From positions 24,780,962 to 24,844,961 of the forward strand of contig NC_053422.1 of the NCBI RefSeq assembly GCF_016859285.1: a stretch of 64,000 bases of DNA, read 5' to 3'. A program made the position numbers and the translations under genes. The DNA comes from Xiphias gladius (taxonomy: Eukaryota > Chordata > Actinopteri > Istiophoriformes > Xiphiidae). Under the pieces are notes generated by a model, which saw nothing but the letters and a program-made list of their open reading frames with translations, was not told the origin of the DNA and searched no databases. The first letter of the stretch is position 1. Every line of letters starts with the position of its first letter. Positions 1-11,060 of the stretch are shown in pieces.

Positions 1-282
1 GGAGGATAGTTAGGGATTTTTGGAGGGCTGAGAAAGGGAAGATGGAAACCTTACCTGTGTATGATCTTTGCTGTTGCAGTGCTGAACTGCAGTCTAAACA
101 CCCTCCTTCCAATGAAAAGTTGATAAAAACAGAAAGTCTGCTATTTTTGCAATTTGAGATCTGATCACAATAGATGAAAGATCAGGGTCATTATTACAAG
201 TCATCTTCTGGGGGTCATGAATGCCAGCACCAAATCACATGACTGCCCATACGTGTAATTGTAAAGATTCTTCAATTAAAAA
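1..282. other. No recognisable feature
   Basis: I see no gene, RNA or clear repeat in this AT-rich stretch. Confidence 0.5.
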
Positions 283-515
283 CACAGGTCATCCAGCTGG
301 TGGCCTTTTAAGTGAGAACTGAAAGTCAGGTGATCACCAAAGTCAGTAGATTTCACCCTGTAGGGACCTTGAATATATGCAGCAAATTTCATGGCAAGTA
401 GCTGCCAAGATATTCCAGTCAAAAACATGTTAACATGAGCTGAGCTAGAGGAAAAGTCACGGCATCACTGAAATCAGTAGGATTCATCCTCTGAAACCAT
501 TCATGTTTGAACAAA
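283..515 (+). repeat. Fragment of teleost interspersed repeat, family A
   Basis: The stretch carries phrases that recur at about 24.0 kb and 30.6-31.6 kb, such as tcaccaaagtcagta, aaatttcatggcaa and gaggaaaagtca. It is an internal part of the same dispersed repeat; the complete copy at 30.6-31.6 kb has long terminal inverted repeats. Neither end is present here. I recognise the family as very common in fish introns but cannot name it from memory. Confidence 0.65.
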
Positions 516-1519
516 ATACACACTCCTATATATAGTGTTTGAAAATTAGTGTGTATAGGCAAAAATAATAAAGAGACTGAAGTGAACCCTGAAGAGACCT
601 GTATGAACTTAATAATGTAATATACAATGTACTGTTTCCACTGAGTTGTTATACTGGACATATCTGTATAAATGAAGGTACATTTCAGTAGTGGGGTCTT
701 ATAGCAACATGATCATGGAGCGGCTGATGATAAGGATAAGAGAATAAATATCAGTGGATACACTGTCCTTAGAGAGTTTGTGGCGTTGCCCTGCAGATGT
801 GAGTCAGGACACAGGCCTCGTAAAAATAGATTCAGCCTTTTGTTAAACATGTGCATGCACGGAGATAAATACAGACACATTTATGCCGTTAACTCTCTCC
901 TTAACCTCTTCCCTGACCTTTTTCCAAAATAGCAGCCAATAATTACCCTGAAGGATTTCCTTAATCTTTCACTCACACTCCAAAAAAATACACACAGCAA
1001 TACAAACAAACAGCCTTCAACTTTTAAAGAACTCTAAAGAACATGGAAACCAGGGGATGGTTTTGAATATTAGTGCTTTTATGTGGCTTCCAAATATTTA
1101 CTACTTATCTATAATCAAGTAAAGAGGAGTCTTTCAATCTCGGTTTACTCTCGCTTGTCATTATATCTGAAAGGAAAGGGGAGGTCAAATTTTACCCCCT
1201 CAGCTACATCACTCATTGTAATGGATAATAGGGCAAAAACCATGAGAGAGTTTTTGACGGTGGTGAATTAAAACACAGATGGTTGATGCTGACATTTCCT
1301 TCCATTCCCCCATTCCTAGCTACACATTCTTGTGGGTAAGCGATCATTATCTGATATTCATTAATCAAAATCTCAAACCTTACCCACTCTTCACTCTACT
1401 GTTATTATGAGTCGGGACCGACGAGTCTAGCTGAGAGTTTTCGTCTTCTTTTGTAGGGCAATTGAGCAGAGCTGACTTGTCAGTGATTAGCATGCCTGGC
1501 AAACAGTAACAGGACAGTT
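516..1519. other. No recognisable gene or repeat
   Basis: Unique-looking AT-rich sequence. The ORFs here are short (60-80 codons) and show no family resemblance. Confidence 0.45.
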
Positions 1520-1582
1520 TACACTGATCAGACACAACATTTAAACCGGCAACTGGTTTTAATGTTGTGTCAGATTGATGTA
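1520..1582. mobile_element. 63-bp mariner/Tc1-type MITE made almost only of its inverted ends
   Basis: The left arm tacactgatcagacacaac and the right arm, whose reverse complement reads tacatcaatctgacacaac, are near-perfect inverted repeats bounded by TA dinucleotides. Only a few bases (around ccggcaactgg) lie between them. A second copy, interrupted by another element, sits at 54173-54827. When the insert is removed that copy is also exactly 63 bp, which shows that this tiny form is the element and not a chance hairpin. It cannot encode a transposase, so it would have relied on a related autonomous element. Confidence 0.7.
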
Positions 1583-4500
1583 TATCTGGTGTTAATCAGC
1601 ACATGGGCAGTGGGGCCTAAAGGTTAGAGAAGTGGGCTTGTGACAATACACACATACACACAGACAGACACACACCAGACTCTCTAAAATGACTGATAAC
1701 TAATGATCACAAAACCAAATTTTATATCTAAAATGTATTTATAAAAGTTGAAACTTTTTTTTTATCCCATTAAAATGATTATTCTCTCATACTGTGATAA
1801 AACACTTGTAGAAGCTTACATTTGTGCATACGAGTGAATAAGTATGTACGTTTGGGGGTTCGGTGGGGGGACTAGAAAGAGATATTTAAACCCTGGTTCC
1901 TATCTCACCTCCGCACAACTGGCAGAGTACAACTTTGATGGAGTATATAATGTGTGAGTGTGGTCAGGGCTTTCCTGCAGAAAGAGAGGTGAGCTTTCAC
2001 TGAAAAGTCCCTTAATCATTGGTGATGGATAGAACACAGTTGAAAAGAACACAAATATATCAAATTCAGAAGAAAATGCACCTAATTCAAAAAGAGCTTT
2101 TTTTTTTCTTGCCAGAATAGTTAATGTTGTACCTGAAGCATTAGAGACATAAAGAGAAACAAAGGTGTGTTTATATGTATAATGACAACAGATCGGTGAA
2201 TCATATGATAATGAGTATATTTCAAAGGAAATCGTGTACATTTCTGGCACTCTCCAAAATGGTTGCTACCTAGTTAGCTAGCTACTCTGGTAACAGGATC
2301 GTCACTTGACAAATGGATTATTGAAGCACGCTTTGTAAGAGACTGCTGCTTTTATCTGAGGAAAATTATGTTTTTTGGAAGATCTTGTTAAACATAAAAA
2401 ACAACCCCCCCCCCAAAAAAAACAAAACAGATGTATCTAATACAAGGAAGGCCACTTTGAGTAACAGATCACTGCTCAGTGGTTTATAATACGACTAATA
2501 ATAAAACTCTGAAAAATTATTACAGGTACCACTTCATTTTGCATTGCAACGATAACTTATTTCATCACAAAAATAAGTAAATCTTCTTAATAATATTTGT
2601 AAAATTCTCTTGACAAAATATGTAGTGGGGTCAGGGGAAAAATCTGATTACTGTATGAAAACATGGATATGTAACCAGGTATTTGCAGTGCAAGTCCCAA
2701 TTACGTGGTTACACGTGTGAGTTGTGTAAACGTAAATAAAGTGTGGTCAACCTGCACCCCCATTATACCCCCATACATTTGCTATACCTTACCAAACCAT
2801 ACAGATAGACTGAATTTGTTCTAAAACGGGCTTTGCATGACAAGCATTGGGAGTGAAAATATATTCATGCAAACTGATACGGAGAGAAACTCAGTTTGAC
2901 ATGAAGTGTTACTAGCGGAGGAAGTCATACACCACTTTAAGATATAAACTTTTCATAAGATTTTTGACACTTGGATAGGGTTATGAGGCCACCAAGTGCA
3001 AACTTAACCATTATTTAAAGTGCTCTCTCTTATTCACCATCTTTTATTTGTAAGCTTATTTTGGGCAGCCCACTAAAGGAAGTGCACTGAAAAACCCAAA
3101 GGAATGTCCTGTAATTCTGCCAGTAATTCTCAAACATACATACTGTATAAATTGTAATAGGTACTTGGCTTCGGATCCGATTGCGTTCACATGTTCAAAA
3201 GAAAAACAAAAACAAAAACAAAAAGAAGAGGGAATGGTTGACACTTGATGATTTTGTTGCCATGGTTAGGTGTCAAAATTCTGATTATTCCTCAAGATAA
3301 ACTTTTCCCAGCCTATGACATCCGTTCAGGGGCATGACAAGAAAGCCCTGTGGACTGAATTTCTGCCAGGTTCATGCTATGCTTGATGACTCTGTGGGTG
3401 TGATTTCAATAACAAGTCCTGAAGCAGGATTTATGATGTTTTGCGCAGATGGAAGGCTAAGATGCACAGAAGTTTTAAATATTTGATCACATATTTATAA
3501 ACCACTGTGTACACCTCCTTATGAATCACAGCATGAGACAGTCAACATTCAAATAATGCAACTGATACATGTTTATTTTCACTTTTCAATAAAACTTAAA
3601 TGGATGCTGAAACACCCTTAATCAACTTGAATGGCATTGTTAACTTTCAGAATATTTATCCCTTAAGGAGAATAGGCAAAAAAGCAGTGAGGAAAGGTCA
3701 CAGCCTGATTGAAAGTGAAGGTGAAAGCTAAGAAGTCGAATTGGAAAGAGCTACCAACTCATCTAAAAAACAGATTTGGAGAAGCAGAAGGTGGCAAAGT
3801 TCTTCGTTTTGAATGAAAAAACATGTCAAATGCATGAATTGTGTACATGAAAAGAGAGAAGAAGGGGAATTTCCACTGCATGTAAACATTTGGTCATCTC
3901 CCTTCCCACTCAAATCACAGACACACCTGTACTTGATGCAGGTGCCAGCTTGACTACATATTTGGATAGTTGGTTAGTAATGCAAACTACTCTAGTTTTG
4001 AGTTCCTGCCAAACACTGAACTAACTTTAGCTTCGTTTGGCCCTGAGACAGCAACAGCTGCTCAGGCTGAAGATGTACAGAGGGCAATGCGATTCAAAAC
4101 CATGTTCACCCGTTTTTATTTTCTGTTTTTCAAGGCGTCATAGCTGCTGGTATAGTGTTGCATGCAAACTGTCAAAAAAGCAGCAGATTATCACATTTGC
4201 TGTTTGGATTGGCTCGGCTACTGTACCTCGACTACTTGCTCTGTCGGTATGATGTGTCCAGTGTTTGCAACGAGCTTTTTCACTGAGGACCGTTTGACAG
4301 GTCCCAATGGGAGAGGTAAAGCTGTAAATAATAAAATGAATGCTAAATGAATGATGGCTAGAATCCATTTAGCTGCCTCAGTTCCAGGGTCCTGACATTG
4401 TGCACGCTGGCTCACTGTCACACTGTCATGGCTTACTGGGATACTTGAACAGAACAGAGCCGTTGTTAATGCTCCTGGTAATACCTGCACTTTTCCTACT

Positions 4501-5974
4501 TTGACAACTTAAAATGTCGGCTCTGAAAAAGGACGACTGATGTGAGCCACATAATGCGACGGTACAGTAGTTCAGAAAGAAAAATGTGGCAAAAGAGGCA
4601 CATGGTGAAGCAGCAGTAACAAAAATCCTGAAATGATGCGCTTGAACATTAAGCAGCTGAGGTGATCCACTGAGTCAATGTCTGCTCAGTGTGGGTGTGT
4701 TGGTGGGAGCTGAACCACTGTCATGTTCTTTTGACCTTTTGCAACATACCTACAGCAAATAGCCTGATACTCAGACTTGGAATACTGTAAGAAAAAAAAA
4801 GGTCTTATTACAAAGGGTCACCAAAAATGCTTAAAGCCAACAGCAGAAGGAGAAGGAATGCCAGAGCTCTATCTGATGACTTTACCCTTACCGAAGCCCA
4901 GCAGCTCTTCTGATGCATTAAGTCGATTCCATGCACGAAAAAAACAATACAGACATTTTACATATTGCATTTTTTAATTCAGTTTAATTAACAGGATAGT
5001 TGGGTCCATTGGGTGCTGGTCTGGGTGCAGCAGGTGACAGCAGCAGTTGAGCGAACCTGCCTTGTTGGCTGCAGCGTAAAATTTTAAGCTGCAAGGACAT
5101 GTCATAACTGATTCTTTGATGAAGGGGCAGAGGGAAATGTAAAAAGGTTAAATAAGTGCAGATGTAATAGTGAGTTGACTTTAAAAAATAACTTACTTAC
5201 TCACATGGGTAAGGTAGAAATGCTTAATTTAGCCATAGTTTTAAAGCTGGTATATTGCAGTTAAACACAGCTGGGTAGCTACTGCTGTGGGCTGGTGCTG
5301 GGCTGGTAGCTCATAGGGGTCATCCAGCCTTTCGGTCCTTACTAAGAAAGGGAAATACATTTCTAATCACAGGACTGTGTAGGACTGCATGTCCTAATAA
5401 TGCTGCAGGCCCCTTCTGGGTGGTAGAGCAGTGTCCCCCCTGCGGCAGTGAGGCAAATCTATCTCCCCTTCAGTGAGCCAGTGGTTCGCTCTATCCCACA
5501 GGGAGTCTGACTGCTGTGGGTTACAAAGTCCCTGCTGTGTGTTCTGGGGTTTTACAATGAGGGTGAGTGGTCATGGTTTCAACAAGTTTCTCTCATTACC
5601 TGAGGGTAGAAAGCCATGTCATTTGGGGTTCAGAAACTCACAAAAGAACAAAATTATCAATTTCAAATTGCAGGCGTACAAGGAGCCAGCTTTCAAGCCC
5701 AGCTACAGGTGTCCCCCACTGTTCTTAAAGAAAGAAAGAATCATGGCTTGACCCAGACAATTGTACATTTGTTCATTACATCCTCCCTCCTGGAGACAGA
5801 GCCATTGCCCCTTGCAGAATTCATTACATGTACAGAACAAATGCAAAGCACTAAATATTTCAATGCTTGATCTGAGGCTTTAAAAAATACAACTAAGACT
5901 TTTCTTTTTTTTTCATTGTCTAATGGGTAAATTTACACAGTCACATTGTGTTACACAGTCATATTCATAAAGCT
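1583..5974. other. Long gene-poor stretch, low-complexity patches only
   Basis: I found no coding exon I could defend. Small features are a CA-rich patch near 1648-1675, a C-run then A-run near 2404-2425 and an AAAAC-type simple repeat near 3203-3222. The overlapping ORFs around 4037-4490 and 5473-5870 show no recognisable protein family. Confidence 0.5.
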
Positions 5975-6475
5975 GTCTTAATTGATTTTTGGCCACTTGG
6001 GGGCATCGGACCAAACACACGCTGTGCTGGCTTCATTAGAGGCCCATAACCCAGCTATCCAGCAAGCTAAATACTTCATCCAATAAACACCAGTAGAGGT
6101 CACCTGTCATTGTTAACCTCCAGCATTTGTCACTGGTGTTTGGTGAAGTAAATACAGTGTAGACTTTGACAGCACTGACAAATTAACACCTCATAAAGTT
6201 GATATGTTAGCAAACGGTTTCACACATCCAGGACCATTCATTTGAACTTGTGTTTCGTGCTACTCAAATAATGTTAATCTAATATTCACTCTCCTCTTAG
6301 CTGATTTGGTTTCCACCAACATTTGAGGAAAATATGTGGCTGTTTAGCTGAAAAATGCTCCAGTATATTTACCAGCTAGTTGCTCATTTTTTCTATATGC
6401 CGTAGCTGGAACCCATGGTAATGACAGTGGTCAGAACAGACCAAAACAGTAAAGCTGTGAGCCATATAACCAAAG
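5975..6475 (-). repeat. Teleost interspersed repeat, family C (reverse copy)
   Basis: The segment that includes ccaccaacatttgagg and accagctagttgctca is the reverse-complement counterpart of motifs in the copies near 36.1, 55.0 and 57.1 kb (agctggtgaa, catttagcagctaaag, agatattt). The copy is diverged and its ends are not sharp. I recognise the family from many fish genomes but cannot assign a class. Confidence 0.55.
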
Positions 6476-6507
6476 CAATCAATGCGTTTACATGCACTTA
6501 AGTAGCC

Positions 6508-7643
6508 AGGGGCCTCATTTATAAAACTGTTCAGAGGATCTCTACCAAAAGTTTACATTCGCACAAAAGAATCAACCATAGATGGTCAATGCAAATTCCC
6601 CATGAATATTAATATACATATGGTTGCTGTGGAGAATAGAGGCAGGTTTACAAACAAAACATAGTTTGAGAGGCTACTGGTTGCAGCAGCTGTTAATGCA
6701 ACAAAACAGGACAATCCTGAAATTAAGCAAAGTGGTCCGACATGGAGGTGTGTGTATGGACAGGCACAGGGAGACCAAATCTAACCTCTTGGTATTTATC
6801 ATGCATCTATATTGACACATACATAACTGATGACACACACTCTCAATATCTACAAAAAACAGTATTTCACTCCAAAACCCAGCATACACGTGTCTCTCGT
6901 TTTAATAGTGGATGATGATGCAGCAGAGTCATGCGTTGACTTAAGAGATTTTGTACAAAAAAACTACCTGAAAACGAATTAAATGCATAGTTGGTGAGTA
7001 TTCACAGTATTAAAAGACTTTGATAGAAACCTACCAGCACTCTGCTGTTGAATTCTGTAAAGAACTTTGATGCAATCTGATGATTGTTTCATCATTTAAA
7101 GTGGTTATGATGAAAAGAAAACATGATATTCTTGTTTAATATCAGAGAAAGGCTACTCAGACTTTTTAGAATCCGCCACCTGACGCACTCTGGTAACATC
7201 CTCTGCATTTCAGCCAGGCTGTGGTGGCTCCTCAACTGACCGGGACTGAGTGTGAGCATCATACACCCGACCCTCTCCTCTGCACTTTGAGGCTATGGAA
7301 AGGCGGTGATGAAAGAGCGCCAGGCACTCAATAGTTTAATAATAATTTCATAATGAATCACAGATGCCAATGGTTATGGATTAATTTGCGTCTTGCAAGC
7401 ATTCAGGTGGCTCCAGCGTTAGTCAAATTGTTGATATATGATTTTTAGTTTGATGTTTGAAGTGAGATGAAACCCGTGAGAAGGATCATTATAAAATCTG
7501 GCTTCAGTTCACAAATTCACCATCTTTGTCACTAATTTTTCAAGTTTCCAAAATATTTATATGCCTAGAGTTTCTGTACAGGTGCGCACACTCCCGTCTT
7601 AACTTTCAGATGGGGTACGCAACAGTTGTAAACGAGGCACCGG
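6508..7643. mobile_element. PIF/Harbinger-like non-autonomous element
   Basis: The left end reads aggggcctcatttataaaac. The right end, read in reverse complement, gives ggtgcctcgtttacaactgt. These form imperfect terminal inverted repeats about 1.13 kb apart, of the kind seen in fish Harbinger MITEs (GGGGCCTCATTTATAAA-type tips). There is no transposase-like reading frame inside. The flanks (catgcacttaagtagcc on the left, cctggttactgtaaatcc on the right) look like parts of another repeat, so this copy may have landed inside an older element. The call rests on the tips only. Confidence 0.5.
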
Positions 7644-8009
7644 CTTATTTAGGGAAATCAGGTTCTGCAGGCAATCAGCAACCTGTTCACATGCACTGTA
7701 GTGACCTGGTTACTGTAAATCCACGTTTACATGCTGCAGATCAGTAATTGGACTTCTGATCTACCCCCAAATTATTTTGGAAGCATGGCTGATGCACTTT
7801 AACTTTTGGTGATAGAAGATGTTGCATCCAGTATTTTTTTTTAAACTGATTTTATCTTATTTATTTATTCATTAATTTTTGGTGTGTGTGCCAGAGCAGA
7901 CTGACAACAGAGTGAGAGCATATGCCTATTCACCCAGACGTTCATGCAGTAAAGCACCCATAGTAATCAACACATGCACTCACACGAATATACTTTACAT
8001 CCATGTTAT
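7644..8009. other. Right flank of the Harbinger-like element; otherwise nothing clear
   Basis: The first ~120 bp (phrases gttcacatgcactg and cgtttacatgctgcag) resemble the sequence left of the Harbinger-like element and may be the interrupted older repeat. The rest is unremarkable AT-rich sequence. Confidence 0.35.
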
Positions 8010-9195
8010 TCAAATCAAATCAAATAAAGTTTATTTATATAGCATGGTTATAACACCCAGAGTTGAACAAAGCGCTATATACATTTTAGTTAAAGGCAAA
8101 ACAATAAGGAGTAGAATGACATCAGTAGTAAGGCACAAATAATAGAAAAGGCATGAATAACAACAACAAAAATAATGAATAAAAATATAAGGCGATATAT
8201 ATAATAAAATATAAATGTAAAAGAAAAACAGAATAAAACTTCTAAGATCAATTTATTAAAAAAAGAAATATAAAATACAGAAATACTAGGCTCACTAACA
8301 GCAACCAGAGGCCATTGAAAACATATGCATCTAGAGTTTTGCCACAGCAAAGGCACAAACTTCGCTACCTACTAGCCTCGATCGTAGATGTAGGCAGTCT
8401 AAGAGGCCTCGAGTTGGAGTAGGGCAGAGAAGTTCTGAAATTTACAGGGGTGCCAACCCATGTATGGCTTTAAAAACAAATAAAAGACCCTTGAATTTGA
8501 TCCTGTATTTGACGCGTAGCCATCTATCTGGGAACTAGTTAGGAGTCTCACTGCAGCATTCTGCACCAGCTTCAGGTGAGACAAACGGGACTGGCCAATA
8601 CTCAGGTCCAGTGAGTTGCATTAATCAGTGGCTCTAAGTGGCTAGCTATAAACCCGCTGGTGTTGGGGGGACCAAAAACAATCACTTCTGTCTTGTTGTC
8701 ATTCAACTGAAGACCTTTTTATGCCCGCCAGCATTTCACATCCTGGAGACAATTAGCGATGGATGTGATAGAGTCAGAATCCCCTGGATTCAACAGAAAG
8801 TATTTTTACGTGCTTTTGGCGTAGCAGTGAAAGGAGACATTGTGCCAACGACATTGTGGAAGATGGAGGAGGAGGAGAAGATCCCAATCTCAACAGAGAA
8901 AGACCTGTATTTTAAGTAGGACGCGAACCACTTGAGGGTTCGCGCCCTTGATGCCAACTTGTTCCTTGAGACGGTTTAAAAGAATGCAATGATCACCCGT
9001 GCCAAAAAGCCACGCTGAAGTTTAAAAGAATTAAAATGGCAGATTAACCACAGTTTAGAGACAGCAGTAGGTAATTTGAGACTTTGAGGAGAGCAGATTC
9101 TGTTCTATGACGAGCCCTGAAGCCTTATTGGAATTTTTCCATTATGTTGTTACTATCTAAATAAGACAAGCTGTGTAAAGCAAACTGTCTCCAGA
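8010..9195 (-). mobile_element. L2-clade LINE fossil: reverse transcriptase and 3' tail
   Basis: Read on the minus strand, the sequence gives decayed pieces of an L2-type reverse transcriptase in the right order. GFRARHRTESALLKVSN lies near 9120. DHCILLNRLKEQVGIKG follows near 8980, from the palm region (usual form DxxAAFDTVDHxILLxRL). FHCYAKST lies near 8835 where the family has FHCYADDTQ, so the catalytic YADD is lost. KLVQNAAVRLLT lies near 8565, and FKAIHGLAPL near 8460. The 3' end at 8010-8055 is the L2-like ending, ctatataaataaacttt followed by a short TTTGAT repeat. Frames change repeatedly, so it is a 5'-truncated dead copy. Membership of the L2 group is well supported by these motifs; the exact subfamily is not. 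Confidence 0.82.
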
Positions 9196-10896
9196 ACTTT
9201 GGACAGGAATGGGCACTTGGAGAGTTACAGTGTCTGTGACAAAAAAACACCCAAAAGTACCCGTTGCATATACATAGCAACATGTGCAACAGAAAGCGTA
9301 TGTATTAAACATGTACACGAGTCTGCAATGTCTGCATATACAGTACAACACAATACATGGCATATTATTCCCAACACATGTACTCAACTATAGGCATGTG
9401 TGCATGTACACGGGAAGACCTAAGGAGGAACGGGAAAACAGACAAGTGAAAAGTGCTTTAAAAAGTACATAAATAATTATGTTCTAAATACAAATGATAA
9501 AATAAATAATAATAAAATGTCTATCATGATAATGATTGACAATCCAGACTAAAATGGTATCCAGCATTTCAGAAAATTTTAAGCAATGCTATACACCATC
9601 ACATGGATTCAAACAAGTACAACTAGACCATTACATTCATTGACCTAGGCCATACATTGATTAAAGGCCAGGGAAAACATTATGGTGCTAGTAACTTTTT
9701 TATTTTCAAACCATCTCATACATAACACTGGTACTGTATAGGTTCATGTAAAAAGCCATGTGACTGGCACTATATAGAGCCAGGGCAGATCCAACTAAAC
9801 CCTCAAAACTACTGTATGTCTTAAATTGGAAACTAGGGTCATTATTTTATATTTAGATGTAATTTCCAAGTGATAGACAGGGTAGGAGAAAGAAAGAGAA
9901 TGCTGGTGACCATCCATTGTGACCTGCAGGTCAACTCAGGTAGAAGCTCACACTCTGATCTCTTATGTACCTGATGTACACACATATGCACACACGCATA
10001 CCCCCAGATGGTCTCACGCTACATATATTTATCTCTCTCTCTTCACTCTTCTCTTTCTCTCTCCTTGCTTTTCCAGTGTGGTGAATATAAATGAAGCATG
10101 AGCAGAGCAGTGCCATGCATATCAATGTGTTCTTAATAAATTATGAACCAGATGTAGAGAGAAAGAGGCAGATCAGGCCTGTGTTTTCCACTGTGTGGCC
10201 GAGAATTCGCTCCAGACAAAGAATATATAACAATAAAAAAGCAATACTATTTCCAAAAGTAAATGTCTTACAAAGCAAACATCTTGCAAAGTAAGATTTT
10301 CAACATTTAAAACAGCCATTTCAGGACCGACATCTGTGTTTTTATCTCCTTCCACCTCCCCATCACAAGTTTTAATATACATTTGTACTCACTCAGTTAA
10401 TTGACTTTACACAATTGCAAAGTGATTACTGGCACAAAACCTCTATTGGCAAGACCGGAACATGTCATAAAATAATTCCTTTGTTAATAATACCATGCTT
10501 TGAAAATGCCTGACTTTCATTATTGAACAAATTACTCAGTGGCCGGCTATTGCTAATACCCTGCCAGTAAAATCTTCTCTGAGATAAGCAGTTTTATAGC
10601 AAACAATTATGGTTCGGCGTTATGTAAACTTGATGACGCATTATATGCTTGAGGCTAAAGTGCAGTGTGGCTTTTGGGGTCGAGTTGTTAACTGTTGAAT
10701 TATTTATCTTTTTACACAAACAGTCCTTGCCGTTGGAAGTAAGCTTTGACAAAACTAAAGTAGAAACTGTCAGTGGATGAGCTGGAGTAAGCAAAGCAGT
10801 CCCATCACTGTTCAGATGTACTTGAGTACGTGAATAGATCAGGTGAATATAGCAAGTGAATAGATCACCGTTCACAAGGCCCGACGTTCAGTGCTG
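9196..10896. other. No gene recognised; pyrimidine-rich tract
   Basis: The only structure I see is a CT-rich tract at about 10027-10075. No coding motif is seen on either strand. Confidence 0.45.
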
Positions 10897-11060
10897 ATTC
10901 CATTCAATTCAATTCAATTCACTTTTATTTATGTAGCGCCAAATCATAACAGAGGTTATCTCAGGGCACTTTTCGTGTAGAGCAGGTCTAGACCGTACTC
11001 TTTATAGTTATATTTACAGAGACCCAACATTCCCACATGAGCAAGCACTTCAGACTACCT
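10897..11060 (-). mobile_element. LINE 3' end with ATTGA-type tail (minus strand)
   Basis: In reverse complement this matches the copies at 16.6 kb and 55.8 kb: a block with gtctagacctgctct, then aagtgccctgagataacct, then a tail of repeated attga units (seen here as caattcaattcaattca at the left edge). The layout, a conserved 3' UTR followed by a 5-bp repeat tail and a variable 5' break, is that of a non-LTR retrotransposon inserted with 5' truncation. The family is probably L2/Rex-like; I cannot fix it without a library. Confidence 0.7.

Noticed and set aside
4037-4490. Several overlapping short frames on both strands
   Set aside because: No family resemblance, no splice signals, typical of chance frames in a locally GC-richer patch.
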